Assembly (NCBI RefSeq): GCF_026001925.1
Contig: NZ_AP021869.1
Coordinates: 620,001 to 684,000 of the forward strand
Length of the DNA: 64,000 nucleotides
Source: Vibrio gangliei
GTDB taxonomy: Bacteria > Pseudomonadota > Gammaproteobacteria > Enterobacterales > Vibrionaceae
Reading direction: 5' to 3'
This document shows positions 20,862 through 31,848 of this stretch, in pieces. Every line of letters starts with the position of its first letter. Positions within the stretch are counted from its first letter, which is position 1. The position numbers and the translations under genes are program-made. The notes beneath the pieces are model-generated. The model had not been told where the DNA came from and did not search any database. It worked only from the letters and a program-made list of their open reading frames with translations.

Positions 20862-22712
20862 ATGCTACTTCAAATTGCAGAACCAGGCCAAAGCGCCGCG
20901 CCGCATCAACATAAGTTTGCCGTAGGTATTGATTTAGGGACAACCAACTCACTGGTTGCTGCGGTAAGAAGTGGTTCTTGCACTCCGCTTGTTGATGAAG
21001 AGCAGCGCGTTATCTTACCTTCTGTTGTGCACTATTCTCGCGATGCGATTACTGTAGGGCATGAAGCAAAGCGTCGCGCGCAGCAAGATCCAAAGAATAC
21101 CATCAGCTCTGTGAAACGCCTGATTGGTCGTTCATTACAAGATGTGCAAAGCCGTTATCTTGATTTACCTTACCAATTCCAAGCCAGTGAAAATGGTTTG
21201 CCTCTCATTGAAACGCCAACCGGCTTAGTGAATCCAATTCAAGTGTCGAGTGAGATTTTAAAGAGCCTTGCCGCGCGCGCTGAGAAAACCTTAGATCACG
21301 AATTGGAAGGCGTTGTGATCACGGTGCCGGCGTATTTTGACGATGCGCAACGTGCGGGAACGAAAGATGCTGCGGAGCTAGCGGGATTGAAAGTACTGCG
21401 TTTGTTGAATGAGCCGACAGCAGCTGCGATCGCCTACGGTTTAGATTCAGGTCAAGAGGGCGTGATAGCCGTCTATGACTTAGGTGGCGGAACATTCGAC
21501 ATTTCATTATTGCGTCTATCGAAAGGTGTCTTTGAGGTACTTGCGACTGGTGGAGATTCGGCACTAGGCGGTGATGATTTTGATGATTTGTTAGTGGATC
21601 ATTTTAAACAACAAGTTGGGCAAACTGACAAACTGACTGCCGAGCAGCATCGTGTGTTATTGGACGCGGCGACGCAAGCTAAAATTGCGCTATCTGATCA
21701 TGAGCAAGTCGCGGTTGATGTCCTTGGGCAGACGGTGACATTAACTCGTCAGCAATTTGATGATTTAATTCAACCTCTGGTGAAGAAAACATTATTGTCG
21801 TGTCGCCGTGCATTAAAAGATGCGGATGTTTCTGCGGATGACGTGAATGAAGTCGTCATGGTCGGCGGCTCTACTCGAACACCTTTAGTTCGTACTATGG
21901 TGGGTGACTTTTTTGGTCGTACGCCTTTAACCAGCATTAACCCTGATGAAGTGGTGGCGGTTGGCGCCGGTATTCAGGCAGATATCTTGGTGGGTAACAA
22001 GCCTGATTCTGACATGTTATTGCTTGATGTGATCCCGCTGTCTCTGGGTATTGAAACCATGGGGAATTTGGTGGAAAAAATCATTCCTCGTAATACCACC
22101 ATTCCCGTTGCCCGCGCACAAGAATTTACCACCTTTAAAGATGGTCAAACCGCGATGCTGGTTCATGTTGTGCAAGGTGAGCGTGAAATGGTGGACGATT
22201 GCCGTTCATTGGCTAAGTTTACCCTGCAAGGTATTCCGCCAATGAAAGCAGGCGCAGCGCATATTCGAGTCACTTATCAAGTCGATGCTGATGGTTTGCT
22301 GTCTGTGACTGCAATGGAAAAAAGCACTGGTGTTCAAGCTGATATTCAAGTGAAGCCTTCTTACGGTTTAAGTGATACCGAAATTGCTGACATGTTGAAA
22401 TCATCCATGACACATGCCAAAGAAGATATGCAGGCTCGCGCATTAGCAGAACAAAAAGTAGAAGCAGACCGTGTGATCGAAGGCCTATTAGTGGCACTGC
22501 AAGAAAATGGCGAGCAACTGCTCAGTGTCGAAGAATATAAAGCGATTGAAGATTCATTAAGAACCTTGATTGAATTGCGTAACGGCACTGATGCGGATGC
22601 AATTGAACAAGGGATCAAAGATACCGATAAAGCGAGCCAAGAATTTGCTTCACGTCGTATGGATGTTTCCATTCGTGCTGCATTGGCTGGTCAGTCAGTC
22701 GATAACCTTTAA
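20862..22712 (+). CDS. hscA: Fe-S protein maturation chaperone HscA
   Basis: Specialised Hsp70 that acts on IscU. It has 616 residues. The nucleotide-binding domain shows [41 protein letters not shown] and [12 protein letters not shown]. The substrate-binding domain starts near residue 390. It follows hscB closely and precedes fdx. Confidence 0.97.
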   Translation: MLLQIAEPGQSAAPHQHKFAVGIDLGTTNSLVAAVRSGSCTPLVDEEQRVILPSVVHYSRDAITVGHEAKRRAQQDPKNTISSVKRLIGRSLQDVQSRYLDLPYQFQASENGLPLIETPTGLVNPIQVSSEILKSLAARAEKTLDHELEGVVITVPAYFDDAQRAGTKDAAELAGLKVLRLLNEPTAAAIAYGLDSGQEGVIAVYDLGGGTFDISLLRLSKGVFEVLATGGDSALGGDDFDDLLVDHFKQQVGQTDKLTAEQHRVLLDAATQAKIALSDHEQVAVDVLGQTVTLTRQQFDDLIQPLVKKTLLSCRRALKDADVSADDVNEVVMVGGSTRTPLVRTMVGDFFGRTPLTSINPDEVVAVGAGIQADILVGNKPDSDMLLLDVIPLSLGIETMGNLVEKIIPRNTTIPVARAQEFTTFKDGQTAMLVHVVQGEREMVDDCRSLAKFTLQGIPPMKAGAAHIRVTYQVDADGLLSVTAMEKSTGVQADIQVKPSYGLSDTEIADMLKSSMTHAKEDMQARALAEQKVEADRVIEGLLVALQENGEQLLSVEEYKAIEDSLRTLIELRNGTDADAIEQGIKDTDKASQEFASRRMDVSIRAALAGQSVDNL

Positions 22713-22823
22713 TAACTCAGCCTGGCTGAAAATACATAAGTTATATCAATTAAATTAATAAGTTTGATTGGTATCAAATGAGCGATAGGATTAAATCGTA
22801 GCTCTAGTTAAGTAGGATGGAAT

Positions 22824-23162
22824 ATGCCAAAAATTATTGTATTACCTCATGATGAATTATGCCCAGAAGGCGCAGTGCTTGAGGCTGAAAGCGGTGAATC
22901 AGTATTGGATGTGGCACTGAAAAATGGTATTGGAATCGAGCATGCTTGTGAAAAATCTTGTGCTTGTACGACTTGCCACGTGATCATTCGTGAAGGTTTT
23001 GATTCATTAGAAGAAAGCGAAGAACTAGAAGATGACATGTTGGATAAAGCATGGGGGCTTGAGCCAGAGTCTCGCTTAGGTTGCCAAGCAAGAGTGGCCG
23101 ATGAAGATCTTGTGGTTGAAATTCCACGCTATACCATTAATTTGGCTTCGGAAAATCATTAA
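22824..23162 (+). CDS. fdx: ISC-system [2Fe-2S] ferredoxin
   Basis: Adrenodoxin-type ferredoxin that supplies electrons for cluster assembly. It is 112 residues; the four ligand cysteines are in [12 protein letters not shown] and LGCQARV. It stands between hscA and iscX as usual. Confidence 0.97.
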   Translation: MPKIIVLPHDELCPEGAVLEAESGESVLDVALKNGIGIEHACEKSCACTTCHVIIREGFDSLEESEELEDDMLDKAWGLEPESRLGCQARVADEDLVVEIPRYTINLASENH

Positions 23163-23188
23163 TTTTTGTCATCAACAAGGAGCAGGTT

Positions 23189-23386
23189 ATGGGCTTGAAA
23201 TGGACCGATTCTCAGGATATTGCGATTGAATTAGCGGAAAAATTTCCTGATTTAGATCCGCAGACAGTGCGTTTTACTGATATGCACCAGTGGATTACTG
23301 AACTCGAAGATTTTGACGATGAACCCAATCGTTCTAATGAAAAGATTTTAGAAGCCATACTGCTGTGTTGGTTAGATGAAATCTAA
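23189..23386 (+). CDS. iscX: Fe-S assembly protein IscX
   Basis: Small acidic protein (65 residues) that binds IscS and modulates the ISC machinery. The sequence begins [21 protein letters not shown] and ends [10 protein letters not shown], as in the family. The ribosome site is AAGGAGCAGG. A hairpin (AAGCC...GGCTT, 23404-23424) followed by TTT probably ends the operon. Confidence 0.96.
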   Translation: MGLKWTDSQDIAIELAEKFPDLDPQTVRFTDMHQWITELEDFDDEPNRSNEKILEAILLCWLDEI

Positions 23387-23519
23387 TGATTGCTTCAATA
23401 CTTAAGCCTCTGCGGGGGCTTTTGTCTTATCTGGGTTGCGGCAAACAAGCACAAGTTCACAACTTCTTGAGAATGTCATGATACTTGTGACACAAGCCAT
23501 TATGATATAGCTTAGTTTG

Positions 23520-23785
23520 TATACCCAAGTGACCTCAATATGCAGAATTCAGAGTTATCATCCAAGCTCTTAGGCAAGGAAGATTTATGCGGAATGTAAA
23601 CACCTTTCAATTAAATCTAACGTAGTCTAAGGGCTTGGATGAAGCTCCCAAAGGGCAAGTTAAAACAAGCTTTATGCTGCGTTAAATTGAACAGAGATAG
23701 AATCACTATGATCATTTTCAATTTGCCTTGCCTAAAACTTGTTTTAATCTTGCTGAAACTCGCATCTTGAGGTTACTTGGGTATA
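23520..23785. repeat. 266-bp MITE-like element with inverted ends
   Basis: The left end TATACCCAAGTGACCTCAAT and the right end ATCTTGAGGTTACTTGGGTA(TA) are near-perfect inverted copies of each other. Inside are further partly inverted words (CTTAGGCAAGG against CCTTGCCTAAAA; AAGTTAAAACAAG against CTTGTTTTAAT), so the whole element can fold. No ORF is present. It fills most of the 513-bp gap between iscX and pepB; a solo end occurs at 6930-6959. The rest of the gap (23425-23519 and 23786-23899) shows nothing beyond a probable pepB promoter. Confidence 0.8.
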
Positions 23786-23899
23786 AAAGGGTTTCATAGA
23801 AAGTTGATGTGAATTTTTTCTTCAGCTTTCTTTATCAAATAATGACAGCCTAAAGTGTTTGCAGGGTGACTATGCCCGACATTTAGGTAAGGAGTAATA

Positions 23900-25198
23900 A
23901 TGTCAACATCAATGTCAGTGATCATTTCTCGTGAATCAGCCCCGTCTCAATGGGGAGAAAATGCACTGCTTTCTTTCTCAACCGATGGTGCGGTTGTGCA
24001 CCTAAATCCTAAATCTATCGCTGTAGACTCGATTCAGCGCGCGGCGCGTAAATTAGACTCTCAAGGCATCAAATCGGCTCAACTAACAGGCGAAGGTTGG
24101 GATTTGGAATTGGTTTGGGCATTCATTCAGGGGTTCCGCTCCTCTAAACCTGGCAACACAGTGACTTGGCCACAATTAGAAGACGCTGAACAATCAGAAC
24201 TTGAAGCGCGTATTCAGGTAACGGATTGGGTTCGTGACATCATCAATAAAAGTGCCGAAGAAGTGGCTCCGCGTCAATTGGCGACGATGGCCGGTGAGTT
24301 CATCAAATCCATCGCGCCTGAAGGCACTGTAAACTACAAAATTGTGAAAGATAAAGATCTGCTAACCGAAGGTTGGGAAGGCATTTATGCTGTCGGTCGC
24401 GGTTCAGATCGCACTTCAGCCATGCTACAGCTGGACTTTAACCCAACGGGTGATGACGATGCACCCGTGTATGCGTGCTTAGTGGGTAAAGGCATTACGT
24501 TTGATTCAGGTGGCTATAGTATCAAACCATCTGGCTTTATGGACTCAATGAAAGCGGATATGGGCGGTTCAGGTACGATCACCGGTGGCCTAGCGCTTGC
24601 GATTGCTCGTGGCCTTGATAAGCGCGTGAAATTGATTTTATGCTGCGCTGAAAACATGATTTCTGGCCGTGCTTTAAAGCTGGGTGACATTATTACTTAT
24701 AAAAACGGTAAAACGGTTGAAGTCATGAACACCGATGCGGAAGGTCGCTTAGTATTGGCTGATGGCTTAATGTACGCCAGTGAGCACAAACCAAAACTGA
24801 TCATTGATTGTGCGACCTTAACGGGGGCGGCAAAAAATGCGCTGGGTAATGATTATCACGCCTTATTGACGTTTGATAATAAACTTGCGCAAAAAGCATT
24901 GAAGAGTGCCGAACTAGAATCAGAAGGCTTATGGCAGTTACCTTTAGCGGAATTCCACCGTAATATGTTGCCATCTAACTTTGCTGATATGTCGAACATT
25001 TCTAGTGGTAGCTATACACCAGGTGCCAGTACCGCAGCCGCTTTCCTGTCTTACTTTGTTGAAGATTATAAAAAAGGTTGGTTGCACTTTGATTGTTCTG
25101 GCACATACCGTAAAACGCCGAGTGATAAATGGTCAGCTGGTGCGACTGGCATGGGCGTGAGAATGTTAGCGCGTATTCTGATTGAGCAAGCCAAATAA
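23900..25198 (+). CDS. pepB: Aminopeptidase PepB (M17 leucyl aminopeptidase family)
   Basis: Cytoplasmic metallo-aminopeptidase of family M17. It is 432 residues. The M17 signature [13 protein letters not shown] and metal/active-site stretch [17 protein letters not shown] are present. Its length and position next to the isc operon match PepB rather than PepA. An imperfect hairpin AGGGAAG/CTTCCCT follows at 25221-25240. Confidence 0.94.
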   Translation: MSTSMSVIISRESAPSQWGENALLSFSTDGAVVHLNPKSIAVDSIQRAARKLDSQGIKSAQLTGEGWDLELVWAFIQGFRSSKPGNTVTWPQLEDAEQSELEARIQVTDWVRDIINKSAEEVAPRQLATMAGEFIKSIAPEGTVNYKIVKDKDLLTEGWEGIYAVGRGSDRTSAMLQLDFNPTGDDDAPVYACLVGKGITFDSGGYSIKPSGFMDSMKADMGGSGTITGGLALAIARGLDKRVKLILCCAENMISGRALKLGDIITYKNGKTVEVMNTDAEGRLVLADGLMYASEHKPKLIIDCATLTGAAKNALGNDYHALLTFDNKLAQKALKSAELESEGLWQLPLAEFHRNMLPSNFADMSNISSGSYTPGASTAAAFLSYFVEDYKKGWLHFDCSGTYRKTPSDKWSAGATGMGVRMLARILIEQAK

Positions 25199-25273
25199 TT
25201 ACAAACCAATGAGTAAATTTAGGGAAGTGATGGCTTCCCTATAAACCATAACAAAAAGACCAAAGGATAGAAT

Positions 25274-25702
25274 ATGGCCTTACAAAGAACCTTCTCAATC
25301 ATTAAGCCTGATGCGGTAAAGCGCAATTTGATCGGTGCGATTTATCAACGTATGGAACAAGCTGGATTGACCATTGTGGCAGCTAAAATGGTGCATTTGA
25401 CTGAAGATCAAGCACGTGGATTTTATGCTGAGCATGAAGGAAAACCGTTCTTTGAACCGTTGAAAGAGTTCATGACTTCAGGGCCTATCATGGTTCAAGT
25501 TTTGGAAGGGGAAGAGGCGATTACTCGCTACCGTGAATTAATGGGCAAAACCAACCCAGAAGAAGCAGCCTGTGGCACACTGCGTGCGGATTACGCGTTA
25601 AGTATGCGTCATAACTCAGTACATGGTTCAGATAGCCCTGAATCTGCCGCTCGTGAAATTGAATTCTTTTTTCCAGAATCAGAGATCTTCCCACGCGCAT
25701 AA
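25274..25702 (+). CDS. ndk: Nucleoside diphosphate kinase
   Basis: Transfers the terminal phosphate between NTPs and NDPs through a phosphohistidine. It has 142 residues. The active-site histidine is in [19 protein letters not shown] and the N-terminus [16 protein letters not shown] is typical. A clear terminator follows. Confidence 0.98.
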   Translation: MALQRTFSIIKPDAVKRNLIGAIYQRMEQAGLTIVAAKMVHLTEDQARGFYAEHEGKPFFEPLKEFMTSGPIMVQVLEGEEAITRYRELMGKTNPEEAACGTLRADYALSMRHNSVHGSDSPESAAREIEFFFPESEIFPRA

Positions 25703-25752
25703 TGCAGCACAGGTGGATAAAACATCCAATTTCCCCCTGTACTCTATAATTA

Positions 25753-25778
25753 AGAGGCCCACGAGGTCTCTTTTTTTA
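25753..25778 (+). terminator. Terminator after ndk
   Basis: A 7-bp stem AGAGGCC/GGTCTCT (one G-T pair) with a CACGA loop is followed by a run of T residues. It lies about 50 bp after the ndk stop. Confidence 0.8.
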
Positions 25779-25867
25779 TTTGTGTGAATCTGTGACAAAC
25801 CTTGTTGTCAGTGTACAAAGGCTGTACAATTCGCGCCCTTATTTATTGTTCCATTAGTGAGAAAACC

Positions 25868-26986
25868 ATGACCATGACAAAAGTAAATCTGCTGGACTTC
25901 GACCGCAAAGGTCTGCGCCAGTTTTTTACCGAAGAACTGAACGAGAAAGCTTTCCGTGCTGATCAGATCATGAAATGGATCTACCATTTTGGCTGTGATG
26001 ACTTCTCACAAATGAACAATATTAATAAAGCTCTGCGCGCCAAATTAGAAGCTCGTTGTGAAATTCGTGCTCCTTATGTCTCGGAAGCTCAACATTCAAG
26101 CGATGGCACCATCAAATGGGCAATGCGTGTTGGCGACCAAGATGTTGAGACGGTTTATATTCCTGATGAAGACCGTGCGACTTTATGTGTTTCATCTCAA
26201 GTAGGCTGTGCGTTGGAATGTAAATTCTGTTCAACCGCTCAACAAGGTTTTAACCGTAACCTAAAAGTGTCGGAAATCATTGGTCAAGTATGGCGTGCTG
26301 CTCGTGAAATCGGCTTAGAAAAAGAAACGGGCCGTCGTCCAATTACTAACGTCGTGATGATGGGTATGGGTGAACCTCTGCTCAATATGAAAAATTTGAT
26401 CCCAGCGTTAGAAATCATGCTGGATGATCTTGGTTTTGGTTTGTCAAAGCGCCGTGTCACTGTGTCAACTTCAGGTGTCGTGTCAGGTTTAGATCAAATG
26501 ACAGGCAATATTGATGTGGCGTTAGCGATTTCATTGCATGCACCAAACGATGAGCTGCGTAGCCAAATCATGCCAATCAATGACCGTTGGGATATTCAAG
26601 ATTTCTTAGCGTCGGTTCGTCGTTATATTGCGTCTTCAAATGCGAACCGCGGTAAGGTGACAGTAGAGTATGTTCTACTGGATCACGTCAATGATGATAT
26701 GGAACATGCTAGGCAGCTCGCAGAGTTGTTAAAAGATACCCCTGCAAAAATTAATTTAATTCCATTTAACCCTTATCCTGGGTCACCATATAAAAAACCG
26801 AGTAACTCGCGTATCGATCGTTTTATGAAAACATTGATGCAGTACGACTATACGGTCACGGTTCGTAAAACGCGTGGTGATGATATTGATGCGGCATGTG
26901 GACAGCTTGTCGGCGATGTGATTGACCGCACTAAACGTACAAAACAAAAGCAGCAAGGGGAACCAATTCCAGTAAAAGCTATCTGA
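25868..26986 (+). CDS. rlmN: Dual-specificity 23S rRNA/tRNA adenine-C2 methyltransferase RlmN
   Basis: Radical-SAM enzyme that makes m2A2503 in 23S rRNA and m2A37 in some tRNAs. It is 372 residues from the ATG at 25868; a second in-frame ATG at 25874 is equally usable. The open frame back to 25802 has no family similarity. The radical-SAM cysteines are in [18 protein letters not shown], and the mechanistic C-terminal cysteine is in [16 protein letters not shown] [14 protein letters not shown]. It heads the rlmN-pilW-rodZ-ispG-hisS-yfgM-bamB-der cluster. Confidence 0.95.
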   Translation: MTMTKVNLLDFDRKGLRQFFTEELNEKAFRADQIMKWIYHFGCDDFSQMNNINKALRAKLEARCEIRAPYVSEAQHSSDGTIKWAMRVGDQDVETVYIPDEDRATLCVSSQVGCALECKFCSTAQQGFNRNLKVSEIIGQVWRAAREIGLEKETGRRPITNVVMMGMGEPLLNMKNLIPALEIMLDDLGFGLSKRRVTVSTSGVVSGLDQMTGNIDVALAISLHAPNDELRSQIMPINDRWDIQDFLASVRRYIASSNANRGKVTVEYVLLDHVNDDMEHARQLAELLKDTPAKINLIPFNPYPGSPYKKPSNSRIDRFMKTLMQYDYTVTVRKTRGDDIDAACGQLVGDVIDRTKRTKQKQQGEPIPVKAI

Positions 26987-27031
26987 TAGTTGCAATGGCA
27001 TTGGTTTCCGCATTTCAATAGGCGGTATCCA

Positions 27032-27793
27032 ATGCACTTGATAAAAAAGTTAGTTTTTATTTTAGTAGTTAGTTTCTTAGTGGGTTGTGTTACAGTGACC
27101 GACAAGCCAAATACTGCTAAATTTGATAATATAAAAGCCTCTGAAGCCAGAATCTCCCTTGGGTTGGGATATATGGAAGAAGGTAATATGGTCAAAGCGC
27201 GTGAAAATCTTGAGATGGCGGTCAAATATGCACCATCTTATTACCGAGCTTTGAATTCCATAGCGTATTATTATCAACGAGTTGGTGAATACGATTTAGC
27301 TGAAGACGCCTACGAAGATGCATTGGATAGTTCTCCTAAAAATGGGGATGTCTTAAATAACTACGGTGCATTTTTATGTCGTCAAGGCGAGTATAAAAAA
27401 GCGGATGAATTTTTTAACCGCGCGATAGAGCAACCTTATTACTACTTAGTAGCAGCCAGTTATGAAAATGCGGGCTTATGTGCACTGAAAAGTGGTAATA
27501 ACGAAAAAGCAGAAAACTATTTTTCTCGCGCTCTTGATCATGATCCAAGCAGAGCTCAGTCGTTATTACAGTTAGCTGAGTTAGAAATTGAAAAGGACGA
27601 ATTTTCGAATGCTAGGGTCCGACTATTAAAGTTTAATCAGAGATATGGATACCGTCCTGTAAGTTTAGGCTTATTAATAAAACTAGAACATAAAGCCAAT
27701 AATCCTGAACTTGTGTCTAAGTATGGCGACATACTGAAAACGAAATATCCATACTCTGTCCAATATCAGAAGTACAGACAGAATGAGTACTGA
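27032..27793 (+). CDS. pilW: Type IV pilus biogenesis lipoprotein PilW (PilF)
   Basis: Outer-membrane lipoprotein that assembles the PilQ secretin. From ATG 27032 (MHLIKKLVF) the signal peptide ends in the lipobox LVGC. The mature part is a series of TPR repeats (ISLGLGYMEEGNMVKARENL, ALNSIAYYYQRVGEYDLAED and others). The upstream in-frame ATG at 26990 would bury the signal peptide and is rejected. It overlaps the start of rodZ by 11 bp. Confidence 0.92.
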   Translation: MHLIKKLVFILVVSFLVGCVTVTDKPNTAKFDNIKASEARISLGLGYMEEGNMVKARENLEMAVKYAPSYYRALNSIAYYYQRVGEYDLAEDAYEDALDSSPKNGDVLNNYGAFLCRQGEYKKADEFFNRAIEQPYYYLVAASYENAGLCALKSGNNEKAENYFSRALDHDPSRAQSLLQLAELEIEKDEFSNARVRLLKFNQRYGYRPVSLGLLIKLEHKANNPELVSKYGDILKTKYPYSVQYQKYRQNEY

Positions 27794-28751
27794 AAACAAA
27801 GAATTAGAGTCAACAGCAGAAGTTCACAACATTCTTCCAGGTGAGATGTTACGCAAGCGTCGGGAAGAACTGGGTTTAAGTCAGAAAGACATTTCTGAGA
27901 AGCTGCGTCTTAAAGTTTCAGTGATTGAAAGCATTGAAACCAACCAATTTGATAACCATCATGTAGCCACTTTTATTCGTGGCTATTTTCGATCTTACGC
28001 CAAGATGGTTGGCATCAAAGAAAAAGAGATTCTTGCCGCATTAGAGAAATCAGGACGTGGTCAGCAGAAAGAGCAGCCAATGCACAGTTTTTCTAAGAAA
28101 ACAGAAAAGCAGCAACACGATAGCCGTATCATGGGGTTAACTTGGGGCATCTTAATTATTATTCTTGGAATATCTTCGGTTTGGTGGTGGCAAAATCATC
28201 AGCAAGATACCCTGTCGCCGTCTTCTTTTTCTCAATCATCGAGTGATGACGAATCAAATACCGATGATTTTCAATCTATTGATGCCACTGCGAATTCTGA
28301 AGTGAGTTCAGACGAAGCCTCAAGCTCAGATGAAGCCGTAGCAGAAGAGACTGCACCACAAGAAAATATGGATCTGACTTTAGAGCAAGATAGCTTAGCA
28401 CCAGAGACAAGCAGCGAATCGGAACCAGCATCCTCAACGACTGAAGACGCAGTGGAAGCACCAGCGTCGAACGAGTCAACCGAAATCGCGCAGATCACGT
28501 CATCTGAACAAGCGAACAATGTATTAGCCATGCAGTTTAAGGAAGATTGCTGGATCCAAGTGAAAGATAGCAGCGGAGCTGTATTGGCGACTGGGTTGAA
28601 AAAAGCGGGCGAGTCATTGACTTTGACTGGAAAAACGCCTTATTCCATTATTTTAGGGGCGCCTCAAGGTGTTTCTATTACTTTAGCCGATGAACCTGTA
28701 GACCTTTCTAAGTATACTGCAGGTAAAGTGGCTCGAATGACATTACCGTAG
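27783..28751 (+). CDS. rodZ: Cytoskeleton protein RodZ
   Basis: Links MreB to the elongasome. The protein is 322 residues. Residues about 18-85 form a cytoplasmic HTH_25 domain ([20 protein letters not shown]), followed by a basic linker and one membrane helix near 118-138 ([17 protein letters not shown]). A Ser/Glu/Asp-rich periplasmic linker (about 145-240) leads to a C-terminal beta domain of the DUF4115 type. It overlaps pilW and sits 7 bp before ispG. Confidence 0.94.
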   Translation: MSTENKELESTAEVHNILPGEMLRKRREELGLSQKDISEKLRLKVSVIESIETNQFDNHHVATFIRGYFRSYAKMVGIKEKEILAALEKSGRGQQKEQPMHSFSKKTEKQQHDSRIMGLTWGILIIILGISSVWWWQNHQQDTLSPSSFSQSSSDDESNTDDFQSIDATANSEVSSDEASSSDEAVAEETAPQENMDLTLEQDSLAPETSSESEPASSTTEDAVEAPASNESTEIAQITSSEQANNVLAMQFKEDCWIQVKDSSGAVLATGLKKAGESLTLTGKTPYSIILGAPQGVSITLADEPVDLSKYTAGKVARMTLP

Positions 28752-28758
28752 AATTATT

Positions 28759-29880
28759 ATGCAACACGAATCTCCTATTAAACGCCGTAAATCGACTCGT
28801 ATCTATGTAGGCAATGTGCCTATTGGTGATGGTGCGCCAATTGCTGTTCAGTCTATGACCAACACGCGTACTACAGATATTGAAGCCACAGTGGCGCAAA
28901 TCAAATCGCTTGAAAAAGTAGGCGCGGATATTGTTCGTGTATCTGTTCCCACTATGGATGCCGCAGAGGCATTCAAGGAAATCAAACAACAAGTGAATAT
29001 TCCCCTCGTGGCTGATATTCACTTTGATTACCGTATCGCACTGAAAGTGGCTGAGTATGGTGTCGATTGTTTACGCATCAACCCTGGCAATATTGGTAAC
29101 GAAAATCGAATTCGTTCCGTGGTCGATTGTGCGCGTGACAAAAACATCCCAATTCGCATTGGCGTGAATGGTGGCTCTTTAGAAAAAGACATCCAACAAA
29201 AATATGGCGAACCAACGGCTGCGGCTTTGGTGGAATCAGCCATGCGTCACGTTGATATTTTAGACCGTTTGAATTTCGAACAATTCAAAGTCAGCGTAAA
29301 AGCTTCGGATGTATTTTTAGCGGTAGACTCGTACCGTTTACTTGCACAAAAAATTGATCAACCTTTGCACTTAGGCATCACCGAAGCGGGTGGCGCACGA
29401 GCTGGAGCCGTAAAATCTGCGGTAGGCTTAGGCATGCTGTTAGCCGAAGGTATCGGTGACACGCTGCGTATTTCTCTTGCCGCTAATCCAGTAGAAGAGA
29501 TCAAAGTCGGTTTCGATATTTTAAAATCACTGCGTATCCGCTCTCGCGGGATTAACTTTATTGCTTGTCCAACGTGTTCTCGTCAAGAATTTGACGTTAT
29601 TGGTACAGTGAATGCGCTAGAAGAGCGTTTAGAAGACATCATTACCCCAATGGACGTTTCGATTATTGGCTGCGTAGTGAATGGCCCTGGTGAAGCTGAA
29701 GTGTCCCATATGGGGATTGCTGGCGGAAACAAGAAAAGTGCCTTCTATGAAGATGGTAAACGCCAAAAAGAACGTTTTGATAATGAGCAAGTTATCGACC
29801 AACTGGAAGCAAAAATTCGCGCGAAAGCCGCTATGTTAGATAGCAAAAATCGTATTGATATCAGCCATATTGATAAATAA
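28759..29880 (+). CDS. ispG: 4-hydroxy-3-methylbut-2-enyl-diphosphate synthase IspG
   Basis: [4Fe-4S] enzyme of the MEP isoprenoid pathway converting MEcPP to HMBPP. It is 373 residues. The cluster cysteines are in [10 protein letters not shown] and [12 protein letters not shown]. The TIM-barrel N-terminal part begins [20 protein letters not shown]. It stands between rodZ and hisS. Confidence 0.97.
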   Translation: MQHESPIKRRKSTRIYVGNVPIGDGAPIAVQSMTNTRTTDIEATVAQIKSLEKVGADIVRVSVPTMDAAEAFKEIKQQVNIPLVADIHFDYRIALKVAEYGVDCLRINPGNIGNENRIRSVVDCARDKNIPIRIGVNGGSLEKDIQQKYGEPTAAALVESAMRHVDILDRLNFEQFKVSVKASDVFLAVDSYRLLAQKIDQPLHLGITEAGGARAGAVKSAVGLGMLLAEGIGDTLRISLAANPVEEIKVGFDILKSLRIRSRGINFIACPTCSRQEFDVIGTVNALEERLEDIITPMDVSIIGCVVNGPGEAEVSHMGIAGGNKKSAFYEDGKRQKERFDNEQVIDQLEAKIRAKAAMLDSKNRIDISHIDK

Positions 29881-29908
29881 TTCATTCCCAATTTCAACGG
29901 TATAGACT

Positions 29909-31177
29909 GTGAGTAAAACTATTCAAGCAATTCGAGGCATGAACGATTGCCTACCGACACAATCTCCACTTTGGCATAAAGTTGAAGACGCGGTAAAACG
30001 CGTGGTTCGTTCTTATGGTTACAGTGAAATTCGCATGCCGATTGTGGAGATGACGAATTTATTCAAGCGCGCTATCGGTGAAGTGACCGATGTGGTTGAA
30101 AAAGAAATGTACACCTTTGAAGATCGTAATGGTGACAGCCTAACGCTACGTCCAGAAGGGACAGCTGGCTGTGTTCGTGCAGGGATTGAAAATGGCCTGA
30201 TCTACAACCAAGAACAACGTTTATGGTATGTCGGTCCCATGTTTCGTCATGAACGCCCACAAAAAGGCCGTTACCGCCAATTTCACCAAGTAGGCGTGGA
30301 AGTGTTTGGTCTTCAAGGCCCTGATGTTGATGCTGAACTGATTATGATGACCGCGCGTTTATGGCGTGAACTCGGCATCGATAAGCACGTACGCTTAGAG
30401 TTGAATTCAATCGGTTCACTGGAAGCGCGTCAAAATTACCGTGCAGTACTGATCGAATTTTTAGAACAGCATATGGATGTACTTGATGAAGATGCAAAAC
30501 GTCGTATGTACACCAATCCATTGCGCGTATTGGATACTAAGAATCCAGAAATTCAAGCTATCTTAGGCGATGCGCCACAATTGGCGGATTATCTTGATGA
30601 GGATTCTAAAGCGCACTTTGCTGGTCTTTGTGAATTATTAGATGCGGCAGGTATTGAATATACCGTTAATCAGCGTCTTGTTCGTGGTTTGGATTATTAC
30701 AACAAAACGGTTTTTGAATGGATCACTGAAAGCCTAGGCTCTCAAGGTACCGTTTGTGGTGGTGGTCGCTACGATGGCTTGGTTGAGCAATTAGGTGGTA
30801 AACCTGCTCCAGCCGTAGGTTTTGCTATGGGATTAGAGCGTTTAGTGTTAATGCTTGAAACTTTAGAGCTGAATGATGTTCGAAATGCTGTGGATGTGTA
30901 TTTAGTCACAGCGGGTGAAGGCACTTTAATTAATGGTATGAAGCTTGCCGAGCAATTACGTGAATCCGTCTCAGGTTTACGTTTAATGACACACTTCGGT
31001 GGCGGCAATTTCAAGAAGCAGTTCAAACGTGCTGATAAAGTCGGTGCTGCTATCGCCTTAGTATTAGGTGAAAATGAAGTAGCAGAGCAAACTGTGGTGG
31101 TGAAAGATTTAGCTGGTGGTGAGCAACAAACGATGGCTCAAACCGATGTCGCCGCATATTTAGCAAATAAGATTTAA
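29909..31177 (+). CDS. hisS: Histidyl-tRNA synthetase
   Basis: Class II aminoacyl-tRNA synthetase charging tRNA-His. It has 422 residues. Motif 2 is seen as [17 protein letters not shown] and the histidine-specific motif as [15 protein letters not shown]. Motif 3 is GFAMGLERL. The start is GTG at 29909 ([16 protein letters not shown]). The C-terminal anticodon-binding domain covers about residues 325-420. Confidence 0.97.
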   Translation: MSKTIQAIRGMNDCLPTQSPLWHKVEDAVKRVVRSYGYSEIRMPIVEMTNLFKRAIGEVTDVVEKEMYTFEDRNGDSLTLRPEGTAGCVRAGIENGLIYNQEQRLWYVGPMFRHERPQKGRYRQFHQVGVEVFGLQGPDVDAELIMMTARLWRELGIDKHVRLELNSIGSLEARQNYRAVLIEFLEQHMDVLDEDAKRRMYTNPLRVLDTKNPEIQAILGDAPQLADYLDEDSKAHFAGLCELLDAAGIEYTVNQRLVRGLDYYNKTVFEWITESLGSQGTVCGGGRYDGLVEQLGGKPAPAVGFAMGLERLVLMLETLELNDVRNAVDVYLVTAGEGTLINGMKLAEQLRESVSGLRLMTHFGGGNFKKQFKRADKVGAAIALVLGENEVAEQTVVVKDLAGGEQQTMAQTDVAAYLANKI

Positions 31178-31201
31178 GTCGATTTATTAAGAGGACAGGA
31201 C

Positions 31202-31819
31202 GTGAGTATCTACGACGCTGATGAAGAACAACAAGTAGAAGCAATTAAAGATTGGTGGCGTGACAACGGTAAAGCCGTGGTGATTGGTATCGTCATGGGT
31301 ATTGGTGGTATTTTTGGATGGCACACTTACCAAGATTCGGTTGCCAGCGCTCAAGAAGAGGCTTCACATGGCTATACCGAAGTGATTTCTAATCTTGAAG
31401 CAAAAGGTATTGATGCTGCTAGTTCAGCGCAAGCCTTTATTGATAGTAATGACAAAACGTCTTATGCCGTACTAACCGCTTTGCAACTGGCTCAAGTACA
31501 AATTGATGCGAATAAACTGGATGATGCATTAGCACAATTAAAGTGGGCTCAATCCCATAGCAGTGATGAGACATTAACACCAATGTTCGCATATCGTACA
31601 GCGCGAGTATTGGCAGAGAAAGCACAATATGACGAGGCTATCAAAGCGATTTCTGATGTGAAATCTGATGCGTGGAAAGCTCGTAATCAAGAGTTAATCG
31701 GTGATATTTACCTGCTTAAAGGTGATAAAGACGCAGCGAAATCTGCTTACACCCAAGCCCAGCAAGATGGTTCTAATAGCCAAGTCTTGCAACTAAAACT
31801 TGATGATCTTGCAAAGTAG
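31202..31819 (+). CDS. yfgM: YfgM family protein (SecYEG/periplasmic chaperone partner)
   Basis: Membrane-anchored TPR protein that associates with SecYEG and PpiD. It is 205 residues with a GTG start at 31202. It has a short cytoplasmic N-terminus, one membrane helix at about 23-40 (AVVIGIVMGIGGIFGWHTY) and a helical TPR-like periplasmic domain. Position between hisS and bamB is the standard one. Confidence 0.92.
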   Translation: MSIYDADEEQQVEAIKDWWRDNGKAVVIGIVMGIGGIFGWHTYQDSVASAQEEASHGYTEVISNLEAKGIDAASSAQAFIDSNDKTSYAVLTALQLAQVQIDANKLDDALAQLKWAQSHSSDETLTPMFAYRTARVLAEKAQYDEAIKAISDVKSDAWKARNQELIGDIYLLKGDKDAAKSAYTQAQQDGSNSQVLQLKLDDLAK

Positions 31820-31848
31820 ATAGTGTTGCAAAGTAAAGGAAGTCTTGC

